From HGM04593 sp045533955 (GTDB lineage Bacteria; Bacteroidota; Bacteroidia; Bacteroidales; Bacteroidaceae): a DNA stretch of 46,403 bases. The notes under the pieces were generated by a model. That model saw only the letters and a list, made by a program, of their open reading frames with translations. It was not told the origin of the DNA and made no database searches. Both the position numbers and the translations under genes were made by a program. The DNA lies in the NCBI GenBank assembly GCA_045533955.1, contig JAZSIU010000090.1, positions 1 through 46,403 of the forward strand, written 5' to 3'. Shown one piece after another: positions 7,514-15,362 of this stretch (the stretch's first letter is position 1; the number at the start of each line of letters is the position of its first letter).

Positions 7514-8698
7514 ATGAGCAATATTCCCCGTTCGCAGCGCTATCATATAGCAATCTTCGGCCGTCGCAACGCCGGAAAATCGAGCCTCGTAAATGCAATC
7601 GCAGGGCAGGACGTCTCGATAGTGAGCGATTATGCAGGAACAACAACCGACACCGTGTGGAAGAATATCGAGCTTCCGGGGGTGGGCGCAGCCGTCATTG
7701 GTGACACAGCAGGATACGACGATACAGGCGAGCTTGGGATGCTGCGTATAGAGCGTACCGAGGCAGCTGCCCGCCGTATCGACCTTGCCATAATGCTGCT
7801 CACAGGAAGCTGCGACGACGCTGCCCGCGAGTTGCGCTGGAAAAAGAAATTTGAAAAATCGGGAATTCCCGTGATATTCCTTTTGGGAAAATGCGACAGC
7901 TGCGACGACGCCCTCGCAGCCTCGTGGGGTAAGATTTTGGGCGCAGAGGTGCTGCCCGTATCCTCGCGCGAGGGAAGAGGCATCGAGACGCTGCTCGAGC
8001 GTGTGGCACAAATTTACAAACTCGACGATAATGTCGAGGATATTACCCACTCGCTCGTCAAGGCCGGCGACACAGTAGTGCTTGTGATGCCACAAGATGC
8101 TCAGGCACCCAAGGGACGACTGATACAGCCGCAGGTGCAGACGCTGCGCAATCTTTTGGACAAACATTGCCTTGCACTCTGCTGCGCCCCCGAGGAGCTG
8201 CCGCAGATGCTTGCACAGCTGCAAACACCCCCGACGCTCATAATAACCGACTCGCAAATATTTGCGCAGGTGCATACGCTCACCCCGCCTGCGACACGTC
8301 TCACCTCATTCTCGGTACTTATGGCGCGCCACAAAGGCGACATTGAGACATTCCGTGCCGCCGCCGATATTCTAATCAATCTGCCCTCCGATGCAAAAAT
8401 CCTCATAGCCGAGGCCTGCTCGCACATTCCGCAGAACGAAGATATTGGACGTGTTAAGCTGCCTCGGCTGCTGCGCAAACGTTTGGGCGAGGCTCTGAAG
8501 ATTGACATTGTCTCGGGTAACGACTTTCCCGACGACCTCTCCTCGTACGACATAATAATACATTGCGGTGCCTGTATGTTCACCCGCCGACACGTGCTCT
8601 TGCGCGTGCGTCAGGCCAAGGCTCAGAATGTCCCCATCACAAACTACGGAATTGCAATTGCCGCGCTCACGGGTATTCTCGACAGGGTCGTTTATTGA
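7514..8698 (+). CDS. hydF: [FeFe] hydrogenase maturation GTPase HydF
   Basis: HydF is the scaffold on which the diiron subcluster is completed and from which it is handed to apo-hydrogenase. The 394-residue protein has an N-terminal GTPase domain with G1 GRRNAGKS (16-23), a threonine-rich switch after DYAG, DTAG (64-67) and the base-recognition LGKCD (about 124-128). A dimerisation domain follows, then the C-terminal cluster domain with CSH (near 300) and HCGAC (near 350-354), the conserved CxH...HCxxC ligand set. It is last in the hydEGF operon. No obvious strong terminator follows; the 235-bp gap to the next gene holds only a bulged hairpin near 8763-8789 and a TATCTTCG box at 8818-8825. 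Confidence 0.95.
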   Translation: MSNIPRSQRYHIAIFGRRNAGKSSLVNAIAGQDVSIVSDYAGTTTDTVWKNIELPGVGAAVIGDTAGYDDTGELGMLRIERTEAAARRIDLAIMLLTGSCDDAARELRWKKKFEKSGIPVIFLLGKCDSCDDALAASWGKILGAEVLPVSSREGRGIETLLERVAQIYKLDDNVEDITHSLVKAGDTVVLVMPQDAQAPKGRLIQPQVQTLRNLLDKHCLALCCAPEELPQMLAQLQTPPTLIITDSQIFAQVHTLTPPATRLTSFSVLMARHKGDIETFRAAADILINLPSDAKILIAEACSHIPQNEDIGRVKLPRLLRKRLGEALKIDIVSGNDFPDDLSSYDIIIHCGACMFTRRHVLLRVRQAKAQNVPITNYGIAIAALTGILDRVVY

Positions 8699-8933
8699 AA
8701 AATATTCCGAATATCGGTGAAAGGCATTAAACACGCTGCAAAGATAGATGTGTTTTTGTTCTTGCAGGCATATTTTTTTTGCCTTGCAAAAAGTTTTAAT
8801 ATGTCAATTTTTTTTGCTATCTTCGCACTGCGAAAAAAACAGGGACGAACGATAAAACAGTTGCGCTTTTTTCTTTTGGCGCGCGTCATACGTCTTTTGT
8901 ATATTTACAATAAAAAAAGAAAAATCAAAAAAA

Positions 8934-9809
8934 ATGAGTAACATTGACGATAATAAGGACGATGCGCTGCGCGACCTAAAAGACGATTTTAAACTACTGT
9001 GGATAGCCCTGCAACGACTTTTCCGCGATACTCTGAGGCTGATAAAATGCCTTCCTCTGCCGCGTGTGGGCAGCATAGACGGAAAATGGCTGTGGGGTGC
9101 GCTTGCCGCCATTGCTCTTGTGTTGCTCCTGTTTTTTGCCCTACGCAGTTGCGATGGCGAGCTCGAGAATACGTCCGAGGTGCTCGAAGAACGCCCACCA
9201 TACGCTTTTTCCTACGTGCCGCGTGTACAGCGCCCCGAGGTCAAGCACAGGGTGCGCGGTGCAAATATAAGAAAATATTTCAACGACCTTAACGACACAC
9301 ATCTTGCCGCCGCCAGCAAGATAGGCATCGGCCCCCTCGAAAATCGCGAGTCGGTGCACAAGGCCACGCGTGAGCTCATCGAAATTAACGATTCAAGCGC
9401 CTATATAGTCGATGAACTCACACACTCGATACCCTTCCTTGTGCCCGAGGCTGCGGCGCTCCTTAAACGCATCGGCGAGAATTTTCAGGATTCTTTGGTG
9501 ATGAAACATCTGCCCCCGCATAAAATCATCGTAACCTCTGTATTGCGCACACAAAGCGACGTTAAACGTTTGGGACGCAACAATATAAACTCATCGAAAA
9601 ACTCGGCTCACTGTTTCGGAACAACCATCGACATTACCTACAAGCGTTTCTTCACGGAGTATGGCGAGGAGATTCCAAAATCGGGCGTCTACAAAGATGT
9701 CCTTGCCGAGGTACTGCGCGACCTTAAAGTACAGGGTTGTTGCTATATCAAGCACGAGAAAAAGCAAGCCTGCTTCCACATTACGGCACGCACATTCCCA
9801 AAAGAGTAG
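8934..9809 (+). CDS. Membrane-anchored DUF5715-type protein with M15-peptidase-like motif
   Basis: This 291-residue protein has an acidic, cytoplasmic N-terminus (1-50), one membrane segment (about 53-70, AIALVLLLFFAL at its core) and a periplasmic domain. The domain carries SAHCFGTTID (about 223-232), the H-x6-D zinc pattern of M15 peptidases (D-alanyl-D-alanine carboxypeptidases), with a further histidine near the C-terminus (ACFHI) that could be the third ligand. The glutamate that usually precedes this last histidine by three residues is absent, so activity is uncertain. Domain naming is from memory of Bacteroidales proteins. A role in cell-wall trimming is inferred, not shown. Confidence 0.65.
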   Translation: MSNIDDNKDDALRDLKDDFKLLWIALQRLFRDTLRLIKCLPLPRVGSIDGKWLWGALAAIALVLLLFFALRSCDGELENTSEVLEERPPYAFSYVPRVQRPEVKHRVRGANIRKYFNDLNDTHLAAASKIGIGPLENRESVHKATRELIEINDSSAYIVDELTHSIPFLVPEAAALLKRIGENFQDSLVMKHLPPHKIIVTSVLRTQSDVKRLGRNNINSSKNSAHCFGTTIDITYKRFFTEYGEEIPKSGVYKDVLAEVLRDLKVQGCCYIKHEKKQACFHITARTFPKE

Positions 9810-9839
9810 GGCTTTTTCTCCCCTTTGAACATCCGCAGA

Positions 9840-10298
9840 ATGAAGCATTATACATTTGCGAAAATCACCGTGCGCCCCTATCCCAATGTGTGCGACGTTG
9901 CCAATAAATGGATATTCACACCCGATATTGTTGCCGTGCTCAATGTGTCGCAAAAGAGGCGCGAGGCTGTTGTCGAGGCTATATTGCAGAAAGGCATTGA
10001 ATATTATCATCTCCCGCTCGACGAGGAGGTTGATGACATTGGTTGGAGCAATATTCTTGAGGCTGTTGCGGTGCTGCGCCGCTACGAGCAATCCGACGGG
10101 CGTGTCCTTGTGCATTGCGACGGAGGCGCGCATCGCAGCCGGCTTGTTGTCGAGGCCTTTCATTTTGCAAAATGTGGCTACCATCTGTCCGACCCTTATA
10201 AGGGGTACGAGAATCATCTTATCTACGATTCTCTCGAGGGGCATCTTCCACCGCTATCAGACGTTGAGGAGACGCTATTGAGATTATACTCTCTATAA
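9840..10298 (+). CDS. Dual-specificity/tyrosine phosphatase-like protein
   Basis: This short cytosolic protein (152 residues from the ATG at 9840; an upstream in-frame TTG at 9825 is less likely) has the phosphatase P-loop HCDGGAHRSR at about 92-101, a C-x5-R motif, with an aspartate-rich loop (PLDEEVDD) some 30 residues before it that could supply the general acid. The fold resembles small dual-specificity phosphatases and predicted tyrosine phosphatases that bacteria use on proteins or small phosphoesters. It starts 30 nt after the preceding gene, so the two may be co-expressed. The substrate cannot be told from sequence. Confidence 0.7.
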   Translation: MKHYTFAKITVRPYPNVCDVANKWIFTPDIVAVLNVSQKRREAVVEAILQKGIEYYHLPLDEEVDDIGWSNILEAVAVLRRYEQSDGRVLVHCDGGAHRSRLVVEAFHFAKCGYHLSDPYKGYENHLIYDSLEGHLPPLSDVEETLLRLYSL

Positions 10299-10303
10299 GC
10301 ATA

Positions 10304-10352
10304 AAACAATCGGTGGGATAAACTTTTTATCAGTTTATCCCACCGATTGTTT
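10304..10352. terminator. Bidirectional intrinsic terminator
   Basis: A perfect 21-bp stem (10304-10324 with 10332-10352) and a 7-nt loop is flanked by an A-run on the left and a T-rich stretch on the right. It closes the phosphatase gene and originally also the convergent carboxyltransferase gene. The IS982 insertion now separates it from the latter. Confidence 0.9.
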
Positions 10353-10356
10353 ATTT

Positions 10357-10363
10357 TAACTTA
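10357..10363. repeat. Target-site duplication, left
   Basis: TAACTTA directly before the left IS end is repeated at 11416-11422 after the right end, marking a transposition event. A 7-bp duplication is within the range known for IS982-family elements. Confidence 0.85.
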
Positions 10364-11415
10364 ACGTGAGTTCGATATAAGAATTTTGATTTTTATCAAA
10401 ATTAACTCGTTGAAAATTAGGAGAATAGCGATAATTGTTGTAGCTTTAGGTGTCCAATCAAAAGATTTACAACTCATTACCGCTATGTTCTCCGAGGATA
10501 AAGTTACTGAAATTTTCTATTTGGCAGATGAATTCTGCAAGTTTTTTGATGCGCAGCAAGAAAAATCAATGTTAGAAGCTCTGCAAGATGGCAAAAGACA
10601 CCGCCGTAAGCCCAATCGTATGAGCGATGCAGAGATTATTGTTATACTCATACATTTCCACTCGGGCGGATTCCGCTGTTTCAAGCATTATTATCTGCAC
10701 TACATCTGCAAGCATTGTAAGCACTTGTTTCCAAGAACAGTCTCTTATAACCGTTTTGTTGAACTTGAAAAGGAGATACTGTTGCAGATGACAGCTTTTA
10801 TAAAACAAGTATTGTTTGGAGAGTGTACGGGAATAAGTTTTGTGGATAGCACTCCTCTGCGTGTATGCCGCAACCAACGTATTCTCATCCACAAAACCTT
10901 TGAAGGACTTGCAAGCCGTGGCAAATGCTCTATGGGTTGGTTCTTTGGGTTCAAGCTACACCTGATAATCAATGACAAAGGCGAAATCCTCAATTTCGTT
11001 TTCACGACAGCTAGCGTTGATGATAGAGAACCACTGAAAGAGGGTGTGCTATTGAAAAACATAAAAGGAAAACTTTTCGGGGATAAAGGCTATATTGGCA
11101 AGACGCTTTTTGAAAATTTGTTTATTGATGGAATCCAACTGTTTACAAAAGTCAAAAATAATATGAAGAACTCGCTTATGAACATTGCAGACAAGATATG
11201 TTTAAGAAAGCGTGCACTCATAGAAACTGTTAATGATGAACTGAAGAATATTGCACAGATAGAACACTCTCGGCATCGTTCGTTCAATAATTTCATCGCA
11301 AATGCGTTGAGTGCAATTGCTGCATATTGCTTTTTTGAAAAGAAACCCGCAATTGATGTGGAATTTATCAATGACGGGCAACTTTCTCTATTCTAAAATT
11401 ATATCGAACTCACGT
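10364..11415 (+). mobile_element. Complete IS982-family insertion sequence
   Basis: The element is 1052 bp. Both ends carry the inverted repeat ACGTGAGTTCGATATAA (10364-10380 and, inverted, 11399-11415), starting with AC as is usual in this family. It is flanked by the 7-bp direct repeat TAACTTA and contains one intact transposase gene. It landed between a terminator and the 3' end of the carboxyltransferase gene, 10 nt past that gene's stop, so it breaks no gene. Perfect ends and an open transposase suggest recent, possibly still mobile, insertion. Confidence 0.92.
10485..11396 (+). CDS. IS982-family transposase
   Basis: A DDE transposase of 303 residues from the ATG at 10485; the frame is open further upstream to a TTG at 10386, but the family length and lack of motifs there favour the ATG. 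The catalytic triad is visible as ISFVDSTPLRVC (first D), FGDKGYIG (second D) and LIETVNDELKN (E). The CRNQR and KTFEG region between them and the C-terminal SRHRSFNNF resemble Bacteroides and Porphyromonas IS982 members. The gene almost fills the element and is uninterrupted, so it is probably functional. Base composition is lower in G+C than its housekeeping neighbours. Confidence 0.92.
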   Translation: MFSEDKVTEIFYLADEFCKFFDAQQEKSMLEALQDGKRHRRKPNRMSDAEIIVILIHFHSGGFRCFKHYYLHYICKHCKHLFPRTVSYNRFVELEKEILLQMTAFIKQVLFGECTGISFVDSTPLRVCRNQRILIHKTFEGLASRGKCSMGWFFGFKLHLIINDKGEILNFVFTTASVDDREPLKEGVLLKNIKGKLFGDKGYIGKTLFENLFIDGIQLFTKVKNNMKNSLMNIADKICLRKRALIETVNDELKNIAQIEHSRHRSFNNFIANALSAIAAYCFFEKKPAIDVEFINDGQLSLF

Positions 11416-11422
11416 TAACTTA
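11416..11422. repeat. Target-site duplication, right
   Basis: TAACTTA, the partner of 10357-10363. Confidence 0.85.
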
Positions 11423-11424
11423 TG

Positions 11425-13200
11425 TTAGTTGAACAGCTCGTCGCGCTGAACGTAGGCTATAATGTCGCCGCGGTTAACGTGGGCTCCCTGTTTGGCGCAA
11501 ACCTCTACGACACGCCCGCCGAGGCCTGTTGCAACGGGCTGAAGCTCGCCCCACGGGGTGATGATGGTACAGAATTCCTCGTCGGCGGCGAAGCGCTTGC
11601 CTATTGCCGGTGGCAGAGACTCGCCCTCTGTCGATACCTCCCACAGAAGCTGTCCTTTGACGGGGGCAACGATTGGGTCGGCTTTGGCGTGCTTGATGGC
11701 GAGAATCTCCTCGGCGCTGACGCCTTGCTTGGCCAACTGTGCCTCTTTGGCCTTTTCAATGTCGGCAAGGAAGCGCTCCTTGGCAACGCCGCTTCTAAAG
11801 TCGCGGTACTGACGGTCGTGCATCGCAAATTCGAACAACTCTTCGTCGTCCTCGCCCGTGTCCCAACCGAGTTCTTGCATCTCTTTGCGGTATTTATCGA
11901 GGGCATCGGGGTAGAAACTCTGCGGGTCGTCGGTGGTAAATTCGTAGCCTTTTTCTTTGGCAAGGGCTATAATCTCGGGGGCAAGCTCGCCGGGTAGCTT
12001 GCCACTCTTGCCTAAAATCATTCCCCACATACTCTCGTCCATACGGCTGAAGCGTGGCTCGTCCTGTGCGTTGCTCAGCAGATTCATCAGTGCTATATTC
12101 TTGACATACTGACTGAATGGGGTAACGAGTGGGGGATAACCAACGCGCGGCCATACGTAGGCAACCTCGTTGAACAGCTCGACCATAAGCTCGTCGAGCG
12201 TGTATGTGGGCTTTCCTTTGGCGGCCAGAATACCGTTGATGCCTTTGTGCACGCCGGCAAGGTCGGACATCATTGAGCCCATCATTCCTCCGGGAAGGCC
12301 GCTTGTCAGCAGCAGCGAGCTCATCAGCTTATTGTTGTTGTCCATAAAGTGGCCCATCCATTCGTCTATGAATTGTTGTGTCAGACTGCGGGCCTTCATA
12401 TAGGCGTTCATATTTATCTCGGGTACCTTGAATCCTGCATCCTTTAGCATTGCCTGAACGCTGATAATATCGGGGTGAACCTTACCCCACGACAATGGCT
12501 CTATGGCCGTGTCAATAATGTCGCATCCGTTCTTGCATACCTCTATTATTGAGGCCATAGAGAGGCCGGGGCCGCTGTGTCCGTGATACTGTATGACGAT
12601 TGAGGGGTGCTTCTCCTTTATGCTCTTTGTCAGACGCCCCAAAAAGTCGGGACGGCCTATTCCTGCCATATCTTTCAGGCATATTTCGGCGGCACCGGCG
12701 GCAATGAGCTCGTCGGCCATATTGCTGTAATATTCAACCGTATGCACGGGCGAGGAGGTTATGCACAATGTGGCTTGGGGAATCATTCCTGCCTCAAGAG
12801 CATATTTTATTGAGGGTATAATGTTGCGCACGTCGTTCAGTCCGCAGAAGATACGTGTAATATCTGTTCCTTGTGCCTTTTTTACTTTGTACATAAGGCG
12901 GCGTACATCGGCCGGAACGGGGAACATTCTCAGGGCGTTCAGTGCGCGGTCGAGCATATGCGTCTGAATGCCCGCTTCGTTGAATGCTTTTGTGAAACTG
13001 CGCACAGCCTTGTTGGGATTCTCACCAGCCATCAGATTAACCTGCTCGAAGGCTCCACCGTTAGTCTCGACACGTGCAAAACAGCCCATCTCAACAATGA
13101 CGGGTGCTATCTTCTCCAACTGCTCGGCCAACGGCTGAAATTTACCCGATGATTGAAACATATCACGATAAACCAAACTGAATTTTATCTCTCTTTCCAT
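11425..13200 (-). CDS. Oxaloacetate decarboxylase alpha / pyruvate carboxylase B-type carboxyltransferase
   Basis: This 591-residue protein has the HMGL-like TIM barrel that moves a carboxyl group between oxaloacetate or pyruvate and biotin. Metal and carboxyl-carrier residues are in place: D13 (YRDMFQSS), K176 (CLKDMAG), and H206 and H208 (YHGHSG), at almost the positions known from OadA. A PYC-OADA domain follows. The C-terminal 70 residues look like a biotinyl domain (APVKGQLLWEV, GGRVVEVCAKQGAHVNRGD), but TPWGEL stands where EAMKME should be, so the biotin-accepting lysine is missing. A separate carrier protein would be needed; none is in the window. The insertion sequence lies just past its stop. 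Confidence 0.85.
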   Translation of the reverse strand: MEREIKFSLVYRDMFQSSGKFQPLAEQLEKIAPVIVEMGCFARVETNGGAFEQVNLMAGENPNKAVRSFTKAFNEAGIQTHMLDRALNALRMFPVPADVRRLMYKVKKAQGTDITRIFCGLNDVRNIIPSIKYALEAGMIPQATLCITSSPVHTVEYYSNMADELIAAGAAEICLKDMAGIGRPDFLGRLTKSIKEKHPSIVIQYHGHSGPGLSMASIIEVCKNGCDIIDTAIEPLSWGKVHPDIISVQAMLKDAGFKVPEINMNAYMKARSLTQQFIDEWMGHFMDNNNKLMSSLLLTSGLPGGMMGSMMSDLAGVHKGINGILAAKGKPTYTLDELMVELFNEVAYVWPRVGYPPLVTPFSQYVKNIALMNLLSNAQDEPRFSRMDESMWGMILGKSGKLPGELAPEIIALAKEKGYEFTTDDPQSFYPDALDKYRKEMQELGWDTGEDDEELFEFAMHDRQYRDFRSGVAKERFLADIEKAKEAQLAKQGVSAEEILAIKHAKADPIVAPVKGQLLWEVSTEGESLPPAIGKRFAADEEFCTIITPWGELQPVATGLGGRVVEVCAKQGAHVNRGDIIAYVQRDELFN

Positions 13201-13220
13201 AGTCTGAAATTTTTAGTTTA

Positions 13221-13244
13221 GCACAGGGTGGTGCGGCCCTGTGC
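13221..13244 (-). promoter_or_regulatory. Leader hairpin of the carboxyltransferase gene
   Basis: GCACAGGG and CCCTGTGC form a perfect 8-bp stem around an 8-nt loop, 20 nt before the start codon and inside the predicted 5' leader. It could affect translation or mRNA stability; no known riboswitch class is recognised. Confidence 0.45.
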
Positions 13245-13269
13245 CTTAATTCATATTTGTTCTTTGTGG

Positions 13270-13277
13270 CAAAGTTA
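13270..13277 (-). promoter_or_regulatory. Promoter -7 box of the carboxyltransferase gene
   Basis: On the minus strand TAACTTTG matches TAnnTTTG exactly, about 70 nt before the start codon. I see no clean -33 TTTG. Confidence 0.5.
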
Positions 13278-13652
13278 CACGTATTATTTAATTTTCATAA
13301 CTTTTCGCGACTTTTTTTGATTTCTCTTAAAAATTACTTTCTTCACCCTTTCAAGGCTCTATTTTCGGATAGTTGCGAAGGCATCTGCTTTTTGTAAAAT
13401 AATCACGATTTTCTCGATGAAAAGGCTCATTTATTCAATAATTATCACTAAATTTCGCCCCGTTATAATGAATTTCACCACTAAATAAGTGTTTTTACCA
13501 CTATAATAGGGTTAATATCGTCGAAAATCGGAAAATTAAAAAATAAACCTCATTTTTGCACAGAATTTACGAAAAGCCATTTTGGCAAAGAACGAAATTT
13601 TAAAGATAAACTAACAATCAAAAGCAATCAATAATCCCTAAAAACTATTATT
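13278..13652. other. Divergent intergenic region with short CACTA-type repeats
   Basis: An AT-rich gap without a gene. Three related words stand in line before the first acyl-CoA synthetase: TATCACTAAAT (13443-13453), TCACCACTAAAT (from 13475) and TTACCACTATAAT (from 13495). They could be binding sites for a regulator. A possible -7 box (CATTTTTG) is near 13550. Nothing else stands out. Confidence 0.4.
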
Positions 13653-15332
13653 ATGTTGATACATTATCTGACACACATTAGCGAGGCTATAAAATCCAAT
13701 TGGAACAAGCCGGCAATTACAAATTATGGTGCCAATACATATACCTATGGACAGATAGCCGAAGGTGTCGAGAAGATGCACATACTGTTCGAAAAATGCG
13801 GAATCAAGAAAGGTGATAAAGTTGCCATAAGTGCAAAAAATTCGGCCGAGTGGTGCATCACATTTTTGGGAATAGTTACATACGACGCAGTGGCCGTGCC
13901 TCTGCTTGCCGATTTTTTGCCACAGAATCTGGCCGACCTTACAAAGTTGTCGGACAGCCGTCTGCTGTTGGTCGATAAGGGCGTTGCAAGCAGCTTTGCC
14001 CGCAATGGCATTTTCGAACAATTTAAGGATGTAAAGGATTTCTGCGGAATTATAAATTTTGTCAATGGAAAAATAGAACTCGACGGCGCAGACCTTCAGG
14101 GCATCGGGAAATATGTCGAGGATACATTTGCGGCTCGCTACCCCAATGGGTTAACAGCCGAGTGTGTCGATTACAGTAGGGGCAGTGAAGCGCTCGACGA
14201 CCTTGCGCTCATCAGCTACACATCGGGTACAAGCAGTGCCCCCAAAGGTGTAATGCTTCAAGCAAAGTCCCTCTCGGGAAATATAAGATTCGCGCGTGAT
14301 TATGTGCCCACGCTGCCCAATGGAAATACATTCTCGATTCTTCCATTGGCTCATATTTTCGGCCTCTCGCTCGACTTTCTGTTTATGTTCTCAAAAGGTT
14401 GCCACATTCACATTTTCAGCGCAAAGCCCGTTCCCGCGTTGCTGTTGAAAGCTCTGGGCGAGGTAAAGCCTTTCCTTTTCCTCACCGTCCCCCTGCTTAT
14501 CGAGAAAATTTTTCGCGCAAAGGTTATCCCCGTGCTGCGTAAGCCTGCAATGCGCTTCCTTACGGCAATTCCCGGTGTGCGCAACCTTATATATAAGAAG
14601 ATTAGAAAGACTGTGCTCGATGCTTTTGGTGGCAATCTGCACATTTCGGGATTTTTTATCGGTGGAGCAGCGATAAGCAAAGATGTTGACGAGATTATGC
14701 GCCGCGTGAAAATTCCTTATGCCGTCGGCTATGGAATGACCGAGTGTGGCCCGCTCATCAGCTATAAAGGTTGGAACCATCCTGCGCTTAAGAACGACGC
14801 AGGAATTATCCGCCCCGATATTGAGGTGCGCATCGACTCATCGTCTCCGGCCGAGATTCCCGGCGAGATTCAGGTTCGCGGTACACACGTAACGGCGGGA
14901 TACTACAAGAATCCCGAGGCTACAAAGGCAGCCTTTACCGAGGATGGCTGGTTCAAGACCGGAGATATGGGCACAATGGACGCCGGTGAGTATGTAATTA
15001 TTCGCGGACGCTGCAAGAATATGATTCTCACTGCCAACGGACAGAATATCTACCCCGAGGAGATTGAGGAACTTGTCAATCAGTTGCCCTACGTGCAAGA
15101 GTCCTTGATCGTAGGACGCAAGCACGGCCTTGTGGCGCTTGTAGTGGTGAATCGGGAAGCAGCAAAAGAGCAGTCGCTTGCTGGCGATGAGCTCAAAAAG
15201 CAGATTGAGGATGCCATCTTTGCAATTAACGAGCATCTGCCTATGTACAGTCGCATAGCAAAGTGTGAACTGCGCGACGAACCCTTTGAAAAGACACCCA
15301 AACTGAGTATAAAAAGATTTATGTACCAATAA
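13653..15332 (+). CDS. AMP-dependent acyl-CoA synthetase (long-chain fatty acid CoA ligase type), paralogue 1
   Basis: An ANL-superfamily enzyme that activates a carboxylic acid, probably a fatty acid, through an acyl-AMP to the CoA thioester. The 559-residue protein shows the ATP-binding loop ISYTSGTSSAPKGV (about 188-201), GYGMTECGPLISY, the hinge-preceding GWFKTGDMG, GRCKNMILTANGQNIYPEEIE, and a catalytic C-terminal lysine in TPKLSIKRF. It is the first of three tandem paralogues and is followed 30 nt later by the second, so those two form an operon. The chain length of the substrate cannot be read from sequence; a role in recycling membrane or exogenous fatty acids is inferred. Confidence 0.85.
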   Translation: MLIHYLTHISEAIKSNWNKPAITNYGANTYTYGQIAEGVEKMHILFEKCGIKKGDKVAISAKNSAEWCITFLGIVTYDAVAVPLLADFLPQNLADLTKLSDSRLLLVDKGVASSFARNGIFEQFKDVKDFCGIINFVNGKIELDGADLQGIGKYVEDTFAARYPNGLTAECVDYSRGSEALDDLALISYTSGTSSAPKGVMLQAKSLSGNIRFARDYVPTLPNGNTFSILPLAHIFGLSLDFLFMFSKGCHIHIFSAKPVPALLLKALGEVKPFLFLTVPLLIEKIFRAKVIPVLRKPAMRFLTAIPGVRNLIYKKIRKTVLDAFGGNLHISGFFIGGAAISKDVDEIMRRVKIPYAVGYGMTECGPLISYKGWNHPALKNDAGIIRPDIEVRIDSSSPAEIPGEIQVRGTHVTAGYYKNPEATKAAFTEDGWFKTGDMGTMDAGEYVIIRGRCKNMILTANGQNIYPEEIEELVNQLPYVQESLIVGRKHGLVALVVVNREAAKEQSLAGDELKKQIEDAIFAINEHLPMYSRIAKCELRDEPFEKTPKLSIKRFMYQ

Positions 15333-15362
15333 AAAACTTAGGAAAGAAAACTTTAAAAACAG

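Noticed and set aside
5810..8275. Long open frame on the minus strand (821 codons) opposite hydE-hydG-hydF
   Set aside because: It is antisense to three certain genes, has cysteine- and histidine-rich composition typical of shadow frames, and no motifs.
10386..10484. Extended transposase N-terminus from a TTG at 10386
   Set aside because: The ATG at 10485 gives the usual IS982 transposase length, and the extra 33 residues show no family motif.
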